The notes under the pieces: model-generated
Told to the model about the DNA's origin: nothing
What the model saw: the letters and a program-made list of their open reading frames with translations, nothing else
Databases searched by the model: none
Part shown: positions 27,286-35,700 of the stretch, piece after piece
How positions within the stretch are numbered: the first letter of the stretch is position 1
Layout of the letters: every line of letters begins with the position of its first letter
Assembly (NCBI GenBank): GCA_028280445.1
Contig: JANQLU010000037.1
Location: 248,001-312,000, forward strand
Direction of reading: 5' to 3'
DNA: 64,000 nt
Origin: Pirellulaceae bacterium
GTDB taxonomy: Bacteria > Planctomycetota > Planctomycetia > Pirellulales > Pirellulaceae
Made by a program: the position numbers and the translations under genes

Positions 27286-27354
27286 TGAGCGGCAAGGCGC
27301 TAGCCGCCGGTTTGAATGCGCTAACGGACCGGCGGCTAGCGCCTTGCCGCTCAC
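27286..27354. repeat. R1 hairpin repeat after the kinase gene
   Basis: Arms 27286-27311 and 27328-27354 are near-perfect reverse complements with the R1 sequence. It starts 12 bases past the kinase stop, so the RNA hairpin could protect or terminate that transcript. It is followed by the GGCTCGGCAGGAGCCTCGCC segment also seen near 8117. Confidence 0.85.
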
Positions 27355-27435
27355 AGGATCTGGCTCGGCAGGAGCCTCGCCCTCCCGGAACATTGCCCTC
27401 CCGGAACTCAACCATCTTGAGCGTTGGAAAATGCT

Positions 27436-27804
27436 CTAGATGGAATATTCAAAATAGTTTCCTTCGGCAAAGTCAAAGATCTTGATGGAGTCGTTTGAAA
27501 CGGTGCCGCTAAAATGACAAGATGCTCCGTAATCAAACCCTTCGAAAATGTCCTGATCCACATCGATGTTCAAATCGATATGGTGTAAATGACCATGATG
27601 AAACAAAGAGAACGTGGTCCCTTTAATGTCTCCGCCGATATAGCACCCCAAGTCGTGGTCAAAGACATTCACCGTGTTTTCTGACAATTCACTACTGACA
27701 TGGCGTTGTTTACCAGAAGTGTGATCAAGGACGGATGTCGATTTTTTTCCGGTAAGCAACAAACCGGCGATATAAGCAACAATGGCTCGAACTTCAGTAT
27801 TCAT
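27436..27804 (-). CDS. Small conserved-looking hypothetical protein
   Basis: 122 residues. I do not recognise the family. The first helix (VRAIVAYIAGLLLTG) is moderately hydrophobic, and the rest is a run of short beta strands rich in His, Asp, Phe and Gly (VNVFDHDLGCYIGGDI, FSLFHHGHLHHIDLNI). The pattern looks like a small beta-sandwich or solenoid in which strands end in FDHD, FHHG, FDYG and FDFA. This regular aromatic/acidic repetition argues that it is a true protein. It is convergent with the kinase gene across the R1 repeat. The promoter would lie in the long empty region to its right. Confidence 0.6.
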   Translation of the reverse strand: MNTEVRAIVAYIAGLLLTGKKSTSVLDHTSGKQRHVSSELSENTVNVFDHDLGCYIGGDIKGTTFSLFHHGHLHHIDLNIDVDQDIFEGFDYGASCHFSGTVSNDSIKIFDFAEGNYFEYSI

Positions 27805-28576
27805 TGATGATGGGACTACTTTGATGTGAAACGATGGGATTGAAATTTTCGAAAAGGACTAGTGTGGTCGCAACAATTAGTGCGTCGGAAATGGATGGGA
27901 CGGAGGTGGGTTGTGAGCTAGTCAATCGACAGGAACGAGAGTTCAGGCTTCCATAGATTTACTCCCAAGCTAGTTTTGAGCGGATGCAAATCATTATTGC
28001 GTCGATCAAAATCAAATCAATCATGTTTTCGGTTGTTTTGCAATCAATAATTCAAGTCGCTTTTTTTTGACAAAGGTGTCAAATTTTTGACGATTGTTTG
28101 ACAACTCATAGTGTGTAAAACACGACCTTTCATTGCAGACAAAACAGATTCTTTGTCACGAAATCTCTGCTGAACAAACTTGACTCGCTCATATTCATCG
28201 ATACGAAGATCCGCGAAAAGAATTGTTATGATAAAAAATTGTTTTGAATTACTCATGCAGTGCCGCTGAGACGCAGAGGGTGTGAGTGAATTTCAGCAAA
28301 AAACATGAATTGCAATAAACAATAAAAACTTCCTTACACGCCTCCACTGTGTCATCAATTCTCTGTGTCTTTGCGTCTCCGCGTGAGCCTTTTCCGAAAC
28401 TACCTTAAGACCAGACAAAACTTGGCTCAATGAGCAATCCCGAGTTGGTCGGTTTTCACTAAAATCCTTCTGTTTTTTAGGCGAATTGAATAACGGTGTA
28501 TTGCATTTTGATTCATGTTCGACATAAAAAATAATCTTCCTTACTTCTCAAGATGATCCTGTAGAGAGAATATTTC
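27805..28576. other. 772-base intergenic stretch without a supported gene
   Basis: AT-rich. A 70-codon minus-strand ORF at 28044-28256 begins inside an R2 repeat arm and looks like chance or a decayed gene. R2 occupies 28252-28389. The remainder may hold promoters for the 27436 gene (minus) and the YegP-like gene (plus, with TAGAGAGAAT before its ATG). I see nothing else. Confidence 0.5.
28252..28389. repeat. R2 repeat (CTCACGCAGAG family), diverged copy
   Basis: The left end CTCATGCAGTGCCGCTGAGA and right end CTCTGTGTCTTTGCGTCTCC (continuing GCGTGAG) are imperfect reverse complements about 80 bases apart. The layout is the same as at 30465, 31135, 43449, 43662 and 50775. Confidence 0.7.
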
Positions 28577-28909
28577 ATGCCAAGCAAATTTGAGTTGAAA
28601 AAAGCAAAAAACGGAAAGTTGTTTTTCAATCTTTTGGCTGCCAACAGCGAAGTGATTCTGACCAGCCAAATGTACGCTTCCAAGGCGACCGCTAAAAAAG
28701 GAATTGCCGCAGTCCAAAGCAACGCTGGGTCGACGGACCAGTTTGAACTAAAAACCAACAAGTCCGGCAAGCACTATTTTGTGCTCAAGGCAAAAAATCA
28801 TCAGGTCATTGGAACGAGTGAAGCCTACAACAATTTGGCCAGCGCAAAAAAAGGAGTGAAGTCGGTTTCCACGAATGCGCCAAAAGCCAAAATTGAAGAC
28901 AAAGCCTAG
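28577..28909 (+). CDS. YegP-like DUF1508 protein with two repeats
   Basis: 110 residues made of two copies of the DUF1508 fold. The first copy (FELKKAKNGKLFFNLLAANS then EVILTSQMYASKATAKKGIAAVQ) and the second (FELKTNKSGKHYFVLKAKN then HQVIGTSEAYNNLASAKKGVKSV) align well. Each contains the family pattern of an F-L-K strand, 'xxGxxYFxLKAxNxQVIxxSExY' and an AxxGIxSV helix. YegP-like proteins are small cytosolic proteins of unknown role; one or two repeats is typical. The start ATG has a purine-rich leader. The tail (PKAKIEDK) is disordered. The gene precedes a sulfatase gene with an 85-base spacer, and a functional link is doubtful. Confidence 0.9.
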   Translation: MPSKFELKKAKNGKLFFNLLAANSEVILTSQMYASKATAKKGIAAVQSNAGSTDQFELKTNKSGKHYFVLKAKNHQVIGTSEAYNNLASAKKGVKSVSTNAPKAKIEDKA

Positions 28910-28994
28910 TTCGGCCAGTTCGCGACGTTTCAGCGAACGATCTGAGGTGCGGAGAGTTTCCAGTTTTCAATACAGTTCACCATGGGAATATGCC

Positions 28995-30452
28995 ATGTCA
29001 TCGATCCCTGTGTTTTTCAAACTTTTCGTTGTCGCTTTTCTATTAACAATCGTGGCTCCCGGACTGGCGAGTTGCCAAAAAGCTGAAAGAAAACCCAATA
29101 TCGTTTTCATCATCGCCGACGATTGTACATTTCGAGATGTCGGGTGTTATGGCGGGCAAGCCTACACGCCTCATATCGATCGTTTAGCGCAGCAAGGCAT
29201 GCTGTTTCGACGTTGCTTTCAATCATCTCCAATGTGTTCGCCGACACGGCACACGATTTACACGGGACTGTATCCTGTCAAAAGCGGAGCGTTTTGTAAC
29301 CATACGTTTGCTTATGACAAAGTTAAAAGCATCGTTCATTATTTGAAACCGCTGGGGTATCGCGTCGCACTGTCGGGCAAGACTCATATCGGTCCCAAAT
29401 CGGTATTTCCGTTTGAATACAGCCGAAACAAAAAAGGAAAGAAAAATGCAAAGTCGAAAACGAAATCAGTTATCGACTTTGAGGCAGTCAACCGCATTTT
29501 TCAGGAATCGGCGGCCAGCGAAAAACCGTTTGCTCTGTTTGCCTGTTCCAATGCGCCTCACACGCCCTGGAATCTCGGCAAAAAGTTTTTGAGCAAGTAC
29601 AAACCAAGCGAATTAAAACTTCGGCCGTACATGGTGGATACACCGGAGACGCGAAAGAGCTACGCCGATTATCTTGCCGAGATATCGTTTTTTGACAGCG
29701 AAGTCGGAATGATTCTGGAAGCTTTGAAAAAACATCAACTGGAAAACAATACGTTGGTCATGGTTGTCAGCGAGCAAGGCAACAGTTTTCCGTTTGCCAA
29801 ATGGTCTTGTTATGATTCCGGGTTGCAATCGGCGATGGTCGTGAGGTGGCCTGGTAAAGTCAAACCGAAATCCGAAACCAGTGCCATGGTCGAATACGTC
29901 GATATCTGTCCGACCTTGGTGGCTGCAGCTGGCAGTAAACTCAATCCCGATTTTGATGGGAAAAGTATGCTGCCCATTCTATTTGGCCAAACGGATCAAT
30001 TGAAAACCCATGTATATGGTCTGCAAACAACACGCGGCATATTTAATGGGCCTCATCACTATCCAATTCGATCGGTCCGCGATGAGCAATTCAAATTGAT
30101 CTGGAATCTGGACCCCGACGCGAAGTTTCATAATTTGATTAACAAAACAACGTGGTTTCAATCGTGGGAAAAAAGCGCTGAAAACCACGCGCATGCTAAA
30201 GCCATGGTCAAGCGTTTTCGGTCACGTCCTGAATTCGAGTTGTACGACATCAGCAAAGATCCGTTCGAAATGTCGAATTTGGCAGCGGACCCAAAATATG
30301 CGGCGATTGTCGACAAGCTCAAAACGAATCTTAAAAACTGGATGAAATCGCAAGGCGACCAGGGGCTGGAAACGGAACTGCGCGCGTTTGAGCGTATGAA
30401 AAATGGAAACCAGGAATACAAGGCTTGGGCAAAATCTCGAAGGAAGAAGTGA
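28995..30452 (+). CDS. Secreted sulfatase (formylglycine-dependent type I)
   Basis: 485 residues. I placed the start at ATG 28995, which opens a signal peptide (SSIPVFFKLFVVAFLLTIV, then a cleavage region near ASCQK). The frame extends further upstream but overlaps the previous gene. The motif NIVFIIADDCTFRDVGCYGG supplies the metal-binding aspartates. SPMCSPTRHTIYTG carries the CxPxR signature whose Cys becomes formylglycine. SGKTHIG and a C-terminal FELYDISKDPFEMSNLA complete the fold. Planctomycetes encode large sulfatase sets for desulfating algal polysaccharides. The specific substrate cannot be told from the sequence. No carbohydrate-active neighbour is present, so it stands apart from a utilisation locus. 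Confidence 0.93.
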   Translation: MSSIPVFFKLFVVAFLLTIVAPGLASCQKAERKPNIVFIIADDCTFRDVGCYGGQAYTPHIDRLAQQGMLFRRCFQSSPMCSPTRHTIYTGLYPVKSGAFCNHTFAYDKVKSIVHYLKPLGYRVALSGKTHIGPKSVFPFEYSRNKKGKKNAKSKTKSVIDFEAVNRIFQESAASEKPFALFACSNAPHTPWNLGKKFLSKYKPSELKLRPYMVDTPETRKSYADYLAEISFFDSEVGMILEALKKHQLENNTLVMVVSEQGNSFPFAKWSCYDSGLQSAMVVRWPGKVKPKSETSAMVEYVDICPTLVAAAGSKLNPDFDGKSMLPILFGQTDQLKTHVYGLQTTRGIFNGPHHYPIRSVRDEQFKLIWNLDPDAKFHNLINKTTWFQSWEKSAENHAHAKAMVKRFRSRPEFELYDISKDPFEMSNLAADPKYAAIVDKLKTNLKNWMKSQGDQGLETELRAFERMKNGNQEYKAWAKSRRKK

Positions 30453-30464
30453 ATGGGTGGAAAA

Positions 30465-30601
30465 GGCTCACGCAGAGGCGCAGAGACGCGGAGGGTTGTT
30501 GGACCTGTGATTGAGTGTTGTGGATTTTGAGTTTGTTTTGTGCGGTTTTTGTTTTCAGTATTTCATTCCTATCCTCTGAGTCTCTGCGTCTCTGCGTGAG
30601 C
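30465..30601. repeat. R2 repeat, left flank of the GxxExxY gene
   Basis: Left arm at 30465 (GGCTCACGCAGAGGCGCAGA continuing GACGCGGAGGG), right arm ending GCGTCTCTGCGTGAGC at 30601. The arms pair over about 28 bases with some mismatches, and the central ~75 bases are variable. It begins 12 bases after the sulfatase stop. Confidence 0.85.
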
Positions 30602-30741
30602 AATTCCCAATTACAATCTCGCATTTTTCCGTGTTTGGTAATCCAGATAATGGGCAACAAAGGAAATATTACTTAGTAACTCGCGCAGGTTCCTAAAGAG
30701 AAAATAAAATGGTGATTTCGCGTTCAAAGATTTGAACAATC

Positions 30742-31125
30742 ATGAAAATAAATGAAGTCACCAGAGAAACAATTGATCTTTCGATCAAAATTCACCAGAA
30801 ACTTGGACCAGGATTACTTGAGTCAGTTTACCATCGCATACTTGTTTATGAATTGCGCAAAGCCCGACTGGTAGTTGAGTCTAATGTCAAAGTACCAGTT
30901 AGCTGGGATGGCCAAGAAATTGATGAGGGATTTCGCGCCGATATCATTGTCAATCATTCAGTACTCGTCGAACTGAAATCCGTCGAGTCCATTCACAATG
31001 TTCACAAGAAACAAGTTTTAACTTATTTGAAACTAACAGATTTGCGTGTTGGATTGCTAATCAATTTTGGCGCAGCGTTACTCAAAGACGGCATTCATCG
31101 GATTGTAAATGGATTAGATGAGTGA
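30742..31125 (+). CDS. GxxExxY protein, PD-(D/E)XK nuclease-like
   Basis: 127 residues covering the whole PF13366-type family. GPGLLESVY at about 23-31 is the namesake GxxExxY motif. FRADIIVNHSVLVELKSVES near 73-92 supplies the D...ExK pattern of PD-(D/E)XK enzymes, and HKKQVLTYLKLTDLRVGLLINFGA is the family's C-terminal block. All presumed active-site residues are present, so it should be a functional protein; what it cuts is not known. It is bracketed by R2 repeats on both sides (30465-30601 and 31135-31260). Genes of this family commonly sit next to such hairpins, which suggests a mobile or repeat-linked unit (inference). Confidence 0.93.
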   Translation: MKINEVTRETIDLSIKIHQKLGPGLLESVYHRILVYELRKARLVVESNVKVPVSWDGQEIDEGFRADIIVNHSVLVELKSVESIHNVHKKQVLTYLKLTDLRVGLLINFGAALLKDGIHRIVNGLDE

Positions 31126-31134
31126 ACAGGATTT

Positions 31135-31260
31135 GCTCATGCGGAGTCGCGGAGATTTGGTGATACGGTGTTGGATTGTAAGATGGTTTCGTAATTTGTT
31201 GTGAATCGAATATTTTTGATTCGTTCCTGTCCTCTGCGTCTCTGCGTCTCTGCGTGAGCA
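31135..31260. repeat. R2 repeat, right flank of the GxxExxY gene
   Basis: Begins nine bases after the nuclease-like gene stop with GCTCATGCGGAGTCGCGGAG and ends with CTCTGCGTCTCTGCGTGAGC at 31260. The middle contains TTGTTGTGAATCGAATATTT, a phrase close to that in the copies at 43449 and 43662. Confidence 0.8.
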
Positions 31261-31347
31261 ATTCAAAACAACTTTTTGTATTGAATTCACATGGTTAAAT
31301 ACGATCGAGTCAAGCCTGCCCGTTCTTAACGAGGGTTCGGAAAATTG

Positions 31348-31377
31348 CCTCACGCAGAGTCGCAGAGACGCAGAGGT
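31348..31377. repeat. R2 half repeat (left arm only)
   Basis: CCTCACGCAGAGTCGCAGAG continuing GACGCAGAGG is a good left arm, but no matching right arm follows before the GNAT gene. The 342-base gap 31126-31467 thus holds one full and one half R2 and no gene. Confidence 0.75.
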
Positions 31378-31467
31378 TTGTTGGAATGATAGTATGCGTT
31401 TGATTTGTTGTGACCAGATTTTTTGTGCGATTGTCCAATCAAGATGTTTGTGAGAGGAGTTTTTTGA

Positions 31468-32247
31468 GTGATCAAGATCAACAAAATTCAATCGGAAGCG
31501 ACGATTGCGGAGTTGAAGCAGGTGTATAACCAAAATTCACCTTATCCGATCGACAGTTTTTGGGATGCTGTCATCATTGGACAGACGCCGTTTTATGAGA
31601 TTGAAATACAAGGGCGCGTTGTTGGTCATTGTGGAGTTTCCGACACCGGACAATTGGTGCGTCTGCAATTGGATGACGAGGGATGGGGGCATGCGCCGCA
31701 AATTATCAAAACGTTGATTGATGAGTATCGCGTCGAGGAAGCTCTGGTTGCCACTTTTGAGTCAAGTTTGTTGGCAGCTTGTATCGATGCTCAGAAAAAA
31801 ATATCGACGCATTGTTTTCTTTGGAATGATCAACAACGTGTTGAACCTCCTGCGCCGCCGTTTGACGATTTGAGTTTTCGACATGCGACCATGAACGATC
31901 TCGACACGATTACCGACCATTTTGAAACACCGTTTGAGGGGTATTACGAAGGGGTCATTGATCGTCAGCAGTTGTTTGTTTTTTATTCCGGGAGTGCATT
32001 GCTCGGCGCGGGCGAATGTCGGCGCAATCAAGGCCAAATTCAATTCGGCGAAGTGGGCATTATGGTGGTTCCCGAACACCGTCGCAAAGGGATTGCCACA
32101 TACGTTTTGGCGCAACTGAAACAGGTTTGTTACCAAACTGGGATCACACCCATCGCGCTGTGCGATGTTGAGAACATTGCCTCGCAAAGAGCGTTAAAAA
32201 AAGCGGGGTTCGTTTCGCGCCAGCGAATACTGTCAATTCATTTTTAA
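31468..32247 (+). CDS. GNAT-family N-acetyltransferase, two-domain
   Basis: 259 residues from GTG 31468, which is preceded by GAGAGGAG. The C-terminal half (about 130-259) is a full GNAT fold. The strand GEVGIMVVPEHRRKG and the following IATYVLAQLKQ supply the acetyl-CoA pyrophosphate loop (R-R-K-G-I-A), and NIASQRALKKAGF is the usual C-terminal motif. The N-terminal half looks like a degenerate GNAT domain without the loop. The acceptor substrate is unknown. An R2 half repeat lies about 90 bases upstream. Confidence 0.88.
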   Translation: MIKINKIQSEATIAELKQVYNQNSPYPIDSFWDAVIIGQTPFYEIEIQGRVVGHCGVSDTGQLVRLQLDDEGWGHAPQIIKTLIDEYRVEEALVATFESSLLAACIDAQKKISTHCFLWNDQQRVEPPAPPFDDLSFRHATMNDLDTITDHFETPFEGYYEGVIDRQQLFVFYSGSALLGAGECRRNQGQIQFGEVGIMVVPEHRRKGIATYVLAQLKQVCYQTGITPIALCDVENIASQRALKKAGFVSRQRILSIHF

Positions 32248-32392
32248 ATAGTTGTCGAACCGTCGAGAATCAGTCGACGATTTCAAATTTCACGTTGCTA
32301 TTTTTTGCATAAAACCGTGGGCTTGGTGTCACAACAGTGTTCGGGCACTGTATTGGATTCAAACTACCCCTTTTTATTTCAAGGAGATTGTG

Positions 32393-32653
32393 ATGAATTC
32401 TCGTTTCACCAAAATTTTTGCCATCGTGATGCTTTTGGGTTCAGCGTGTTTTGTTGGCAGTCACGCAGCTGCCAATGATGGCCCAGGTGCCGGTGGAGGT
32501 TATCGGCCGTCGGTCACTCAAATGGACGGCCCTGGAGCAGGCGGTGGATATCGACCAAGTCAGCTTGCGGACGGCCCAGGTGCCGGAGGTGGTTATTCAC
32601 CGAACCAATTGGCAGATGGTCCCGGAGCCGGTGGCGGATATTCGCCTTGCTAA
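32393..32653 (+). CDS. Small secreted Gly-rich repeat peptide (DGPGAGGGY)
   Basis: 86 residues from ATG 32393, which follows AAGGAGAT at ideal spacing. A signal peptide (FAIVMLLGSACFVGSHAAA) is followed by four nearly identical repeats of about 11-14 residues, each containing DGPGAGGGY, joined by RPSVTQM, RPSQLA and SPNQLA. The chain ends in a lone cysteine. No family is recognised. The repeats suggest a flexible surface or matrix peptide, and the final Cys could allow dimerisation. It has a strong terminator 25 bases after its stop and appears to be its own transcript. The repeats differ at synonymous sites, so they are not a very recent expansion. Confidence 0.8.
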   Translation: MNSRFTKIFAIVMLLGSACFVGSHAAANDGPGAGGGYRPSVTQMDGPGAGGGYRPSQLADGPGAGGGYSPNQLADGPGAGGGYSPC

Positions 32654-32677
32654 TTTTTCAGGCAACAAGATCAATTT

Positions 32678-32706
32678 GGACGTCGATTCCAATCGACGTC
32701 CTTTTG
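32678..32706 (+). terminator. Rho-independent terminator of the repeat-peptide gene
   Basis: GGACGTCGATT (32678-32688), loop CC, AATCGACGTCC (32691-32701), then TTTTGTTT. The 11-bp stem is perfect. It also lies after the convergent kinase gene, which ends at 32722. Confidence 0.9.
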
Positions 32707-32721
32707 TTTGCATGTCGGCAA

Positions 32722-35700
32722 TTATTCGATGGCCACATTTGTCAACCTGACGGTTTTGCCTGAAATCTCGATTCGCGTCGTCAAGCTTTTGCCGTGGATA
32801 ATGCCGTCGGGCCGTACAATTGCGACACCTGCATCGGTCGACCAGTCGGTTTTCAAAATCGTTTTTAGCAATTTGAAGTCGCGATCGAAAAATCGAAGTT
32901 GTCGCGGGGCGATGATGGCCCAGCCGTCGGTGGTGCGGCGCAGTTGAGTGTTTTGAAAATCGATATCTTGTCCGACAAATCGTTTCGTGATTTTGCCGGT
33001 TTCAATATCGATCATGGTAAGTTTGCCACGTTTATACCCGGCGATTTTGTTGTTTTGTGATAGGAATTGTTGGTCGGGGTCCAGATCGGCAGCGATTTTT
33101 TGAGTACTTGTTTTGTCGAACGAAACCTTATAGATTTCCATCTCCGTTTCAGGTTGACCAATCATTTTTTTACGATACTGAGTGGAGTAGCCGACAATCA
33201 ATCCGTTGTTGTTCGGACTGATGGCGATAAATTTTAATTTGTCCAACCAGCCATTTGCCGTGGCCAAGATCGGGACTGAGGTTGTTATTCCTTCGTCAAA
33301 TTGATCGTCGGACATTTGAACGATGCGGATCCGCAATTTTCGTTTGTGTTGGTCACAGTAAAAAATAGCCAAGCGTTTTGATTCGCTGTTCCAATCGAAT
33401 CCTCCAACGAAGGTTGTATTTCTTGGACGCCGTTCCGATCGAAAACTTCGATCTGGTTCGATTTCGACGACGCATTCACAGACCATTTTTCCGGTCTCCA
33501 ACTCAAAAACACCGACGCCGTTCAATTTATGCTGCAATACAACTCGCCCCGATTCCTTACCATGGAAAAAATATTGTTGTTCAGCTCGTGGTGCAAATCC
33601 TGCTCGAGTTTTACTTGGTCGAGGCAAAAGTTGAACGACGAAATCTTTGTCTGCAGGTTTAAAAGCCTCTACGCGACGTCTATGATCGTCGTGAGCGATC
33701 AGGTATTTGCCGTTGGGTGACCAGCGCAGCACCGGAGCCCTGAGCCGTTGCTCCAGTTGAATCGTACGAATTATTTTGTGTGAGTTGTGGTCAAAGATTT
33801 CGATGACAGCGGCATGTTCATTTTCGGTTGTCGGACGCATCCGGGCGACGGCAATGTATTTGTTCGATGGAGAAACTGCAATGTGTTGTGGCTGCAGCAT
33901 TTTGTTGTAGTCGCTTTCCATCATAAAATCGAGAAAACGATGAACGGTTTTTTCTTTCACATTGATCAATCGAGCGTCGGTGCGCATTTTTTGTTGGCGT
34001 GCCTCGGACTTTGTCGCTGTCGTTTTCGGCGCCGATCTGTTGTATTGGATTTCGACGTAGTGATCGGTTGGCAGTCCATCGGTAAATGCCAAAGCCATTG
34101 CCCGAAATTGTTCCCGGGGCAACATTTCACGATTGGTAAAAGTTTTTTCATCGGCAATTGAGAAGCGATTTTTTCCACCGAATGTAAAGACCACATGTTC
34201 ATCTGGTTGAACGCCTCTGGGTAAATCGACACGAAATTGAGCTTCGGCCCATCGGTTTTCCGCTTTCGAGGACATCGGGTAACCAATGTCGATGGTTGAT
34301 TTTGATGACCAATACCGCTGAGGTTGTGTACGGACCAAACCATATCCATTGAAACAGGACGAAAACCATATCGCTGTTGTTTTTCCAACACTGGTTCGCA
34401 CCAAGGCTGAGGTAAATGTTTGACAGTTCGCAATTTGCAATACCAAGCCATCAGAATTGTCAGCTTTCAACATCGCCAGTAATGGCGTGCTGTCGATGTC
34501 GCTAAGATAACCCGCTTTGGCACAGCGAGGAAAACGATGATGAACTTTGCGTGCGTTGACATCCCAGATGACAACATTATTTTGTTGTGCAGACTCGAAC
34601 GAATTCAAAGACGTTGATGCTGAGTCAGATTGATTCGAATTCCGTCTGGTCACGGCCAAGAATTTGCTATCAGGCGACCAGGCTCGTTTGGTAATTTGCC
34701 CATTGAGTCCAAAATTGGGTAACAGTTTTGGTTGAGGGCGATGATCGAGATCGAGGACGCGGATCCCAGTTTTGGATTGTAACGCGAGTAGTCCGCCGTT
34801 GGGAGAAAAGGAGATTTCTTGACAAACCTGTTCGATACGATAAAGCAACTCGGTTTTTGTTTCACTGACGCGCCAGATCAACAAATGACCTATTTCGGCA
34901 TAGGGGTCCGACGCCACGACGGCTAACAAATTACTGGTTGGCGACCAACTGACTCGTTGAACGGGGTATCGACAAGGCAGAATGTGAAATAGCTTTCTGG
35001 TTTCTGACTGGCGCTTGGGTGTTGCACCATGGGTCGAATTGCTGTCTTTAGTTTTCTCGATTTGTTTACGAGGCGAATTCGTGGGTGTTGTTTGCCAACT
35101 CCAAATCCGCACCACGGCATCATCGCCGCCGACTGCCAACAATTTTTCGTGACGATCCAGCGACATGTCGCGGATGCGTTTTCGATGATATCGTGTTTCA
35201 GGAATTAGAGTTGATTTGCGGGCCGCAAGGCTCAGTTTGGAAATGACTTGATCGTTTTTTAATCCCAGGGTTTCTCGAATCGGTAGAGCCGATAGATGGT
35301 TCAAATTAACTGGTTGAAGTGCAGCGTTTGAATCGCTGGTGGTTACATTGGATTGCGAATCACCGTAGATATCGTCGGCGGTAGCAAATTTTTTGTCGGG
35401 ACCTGCTGACCAAACGATCAGTTTTTTGTCTGAAGTTTTCAGGGATAGTTTGGAATGCCAGTAGTCTTCTAACATTCCGCCACCCAAATAGGGACCGCGC
35501 CATTTTTTTCCGACTAAGTCGTTGGGACGTTTCATAAGTTCGTCAATCGTCCGCGGCCAACGTCCCGCCGCGTTTCGAAAACTGATGCACGCGTGTTTTA
35601 CGGTTTGCATTTGCTTTCGCGTTTTCTCGGTCATGACCGTCGTGCGTTCTGGCGATGGTTTTTTGAACGTCAAATTGACGATCTTTCTGTCGCCCCGCCG

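Noticed and set aside
28044-28256. 70-codon minus-strand ORF
   Set aside because: It starts within an R2 arm, lies in AT-rich spacer and has no recognisable domain or clear ribosome site.
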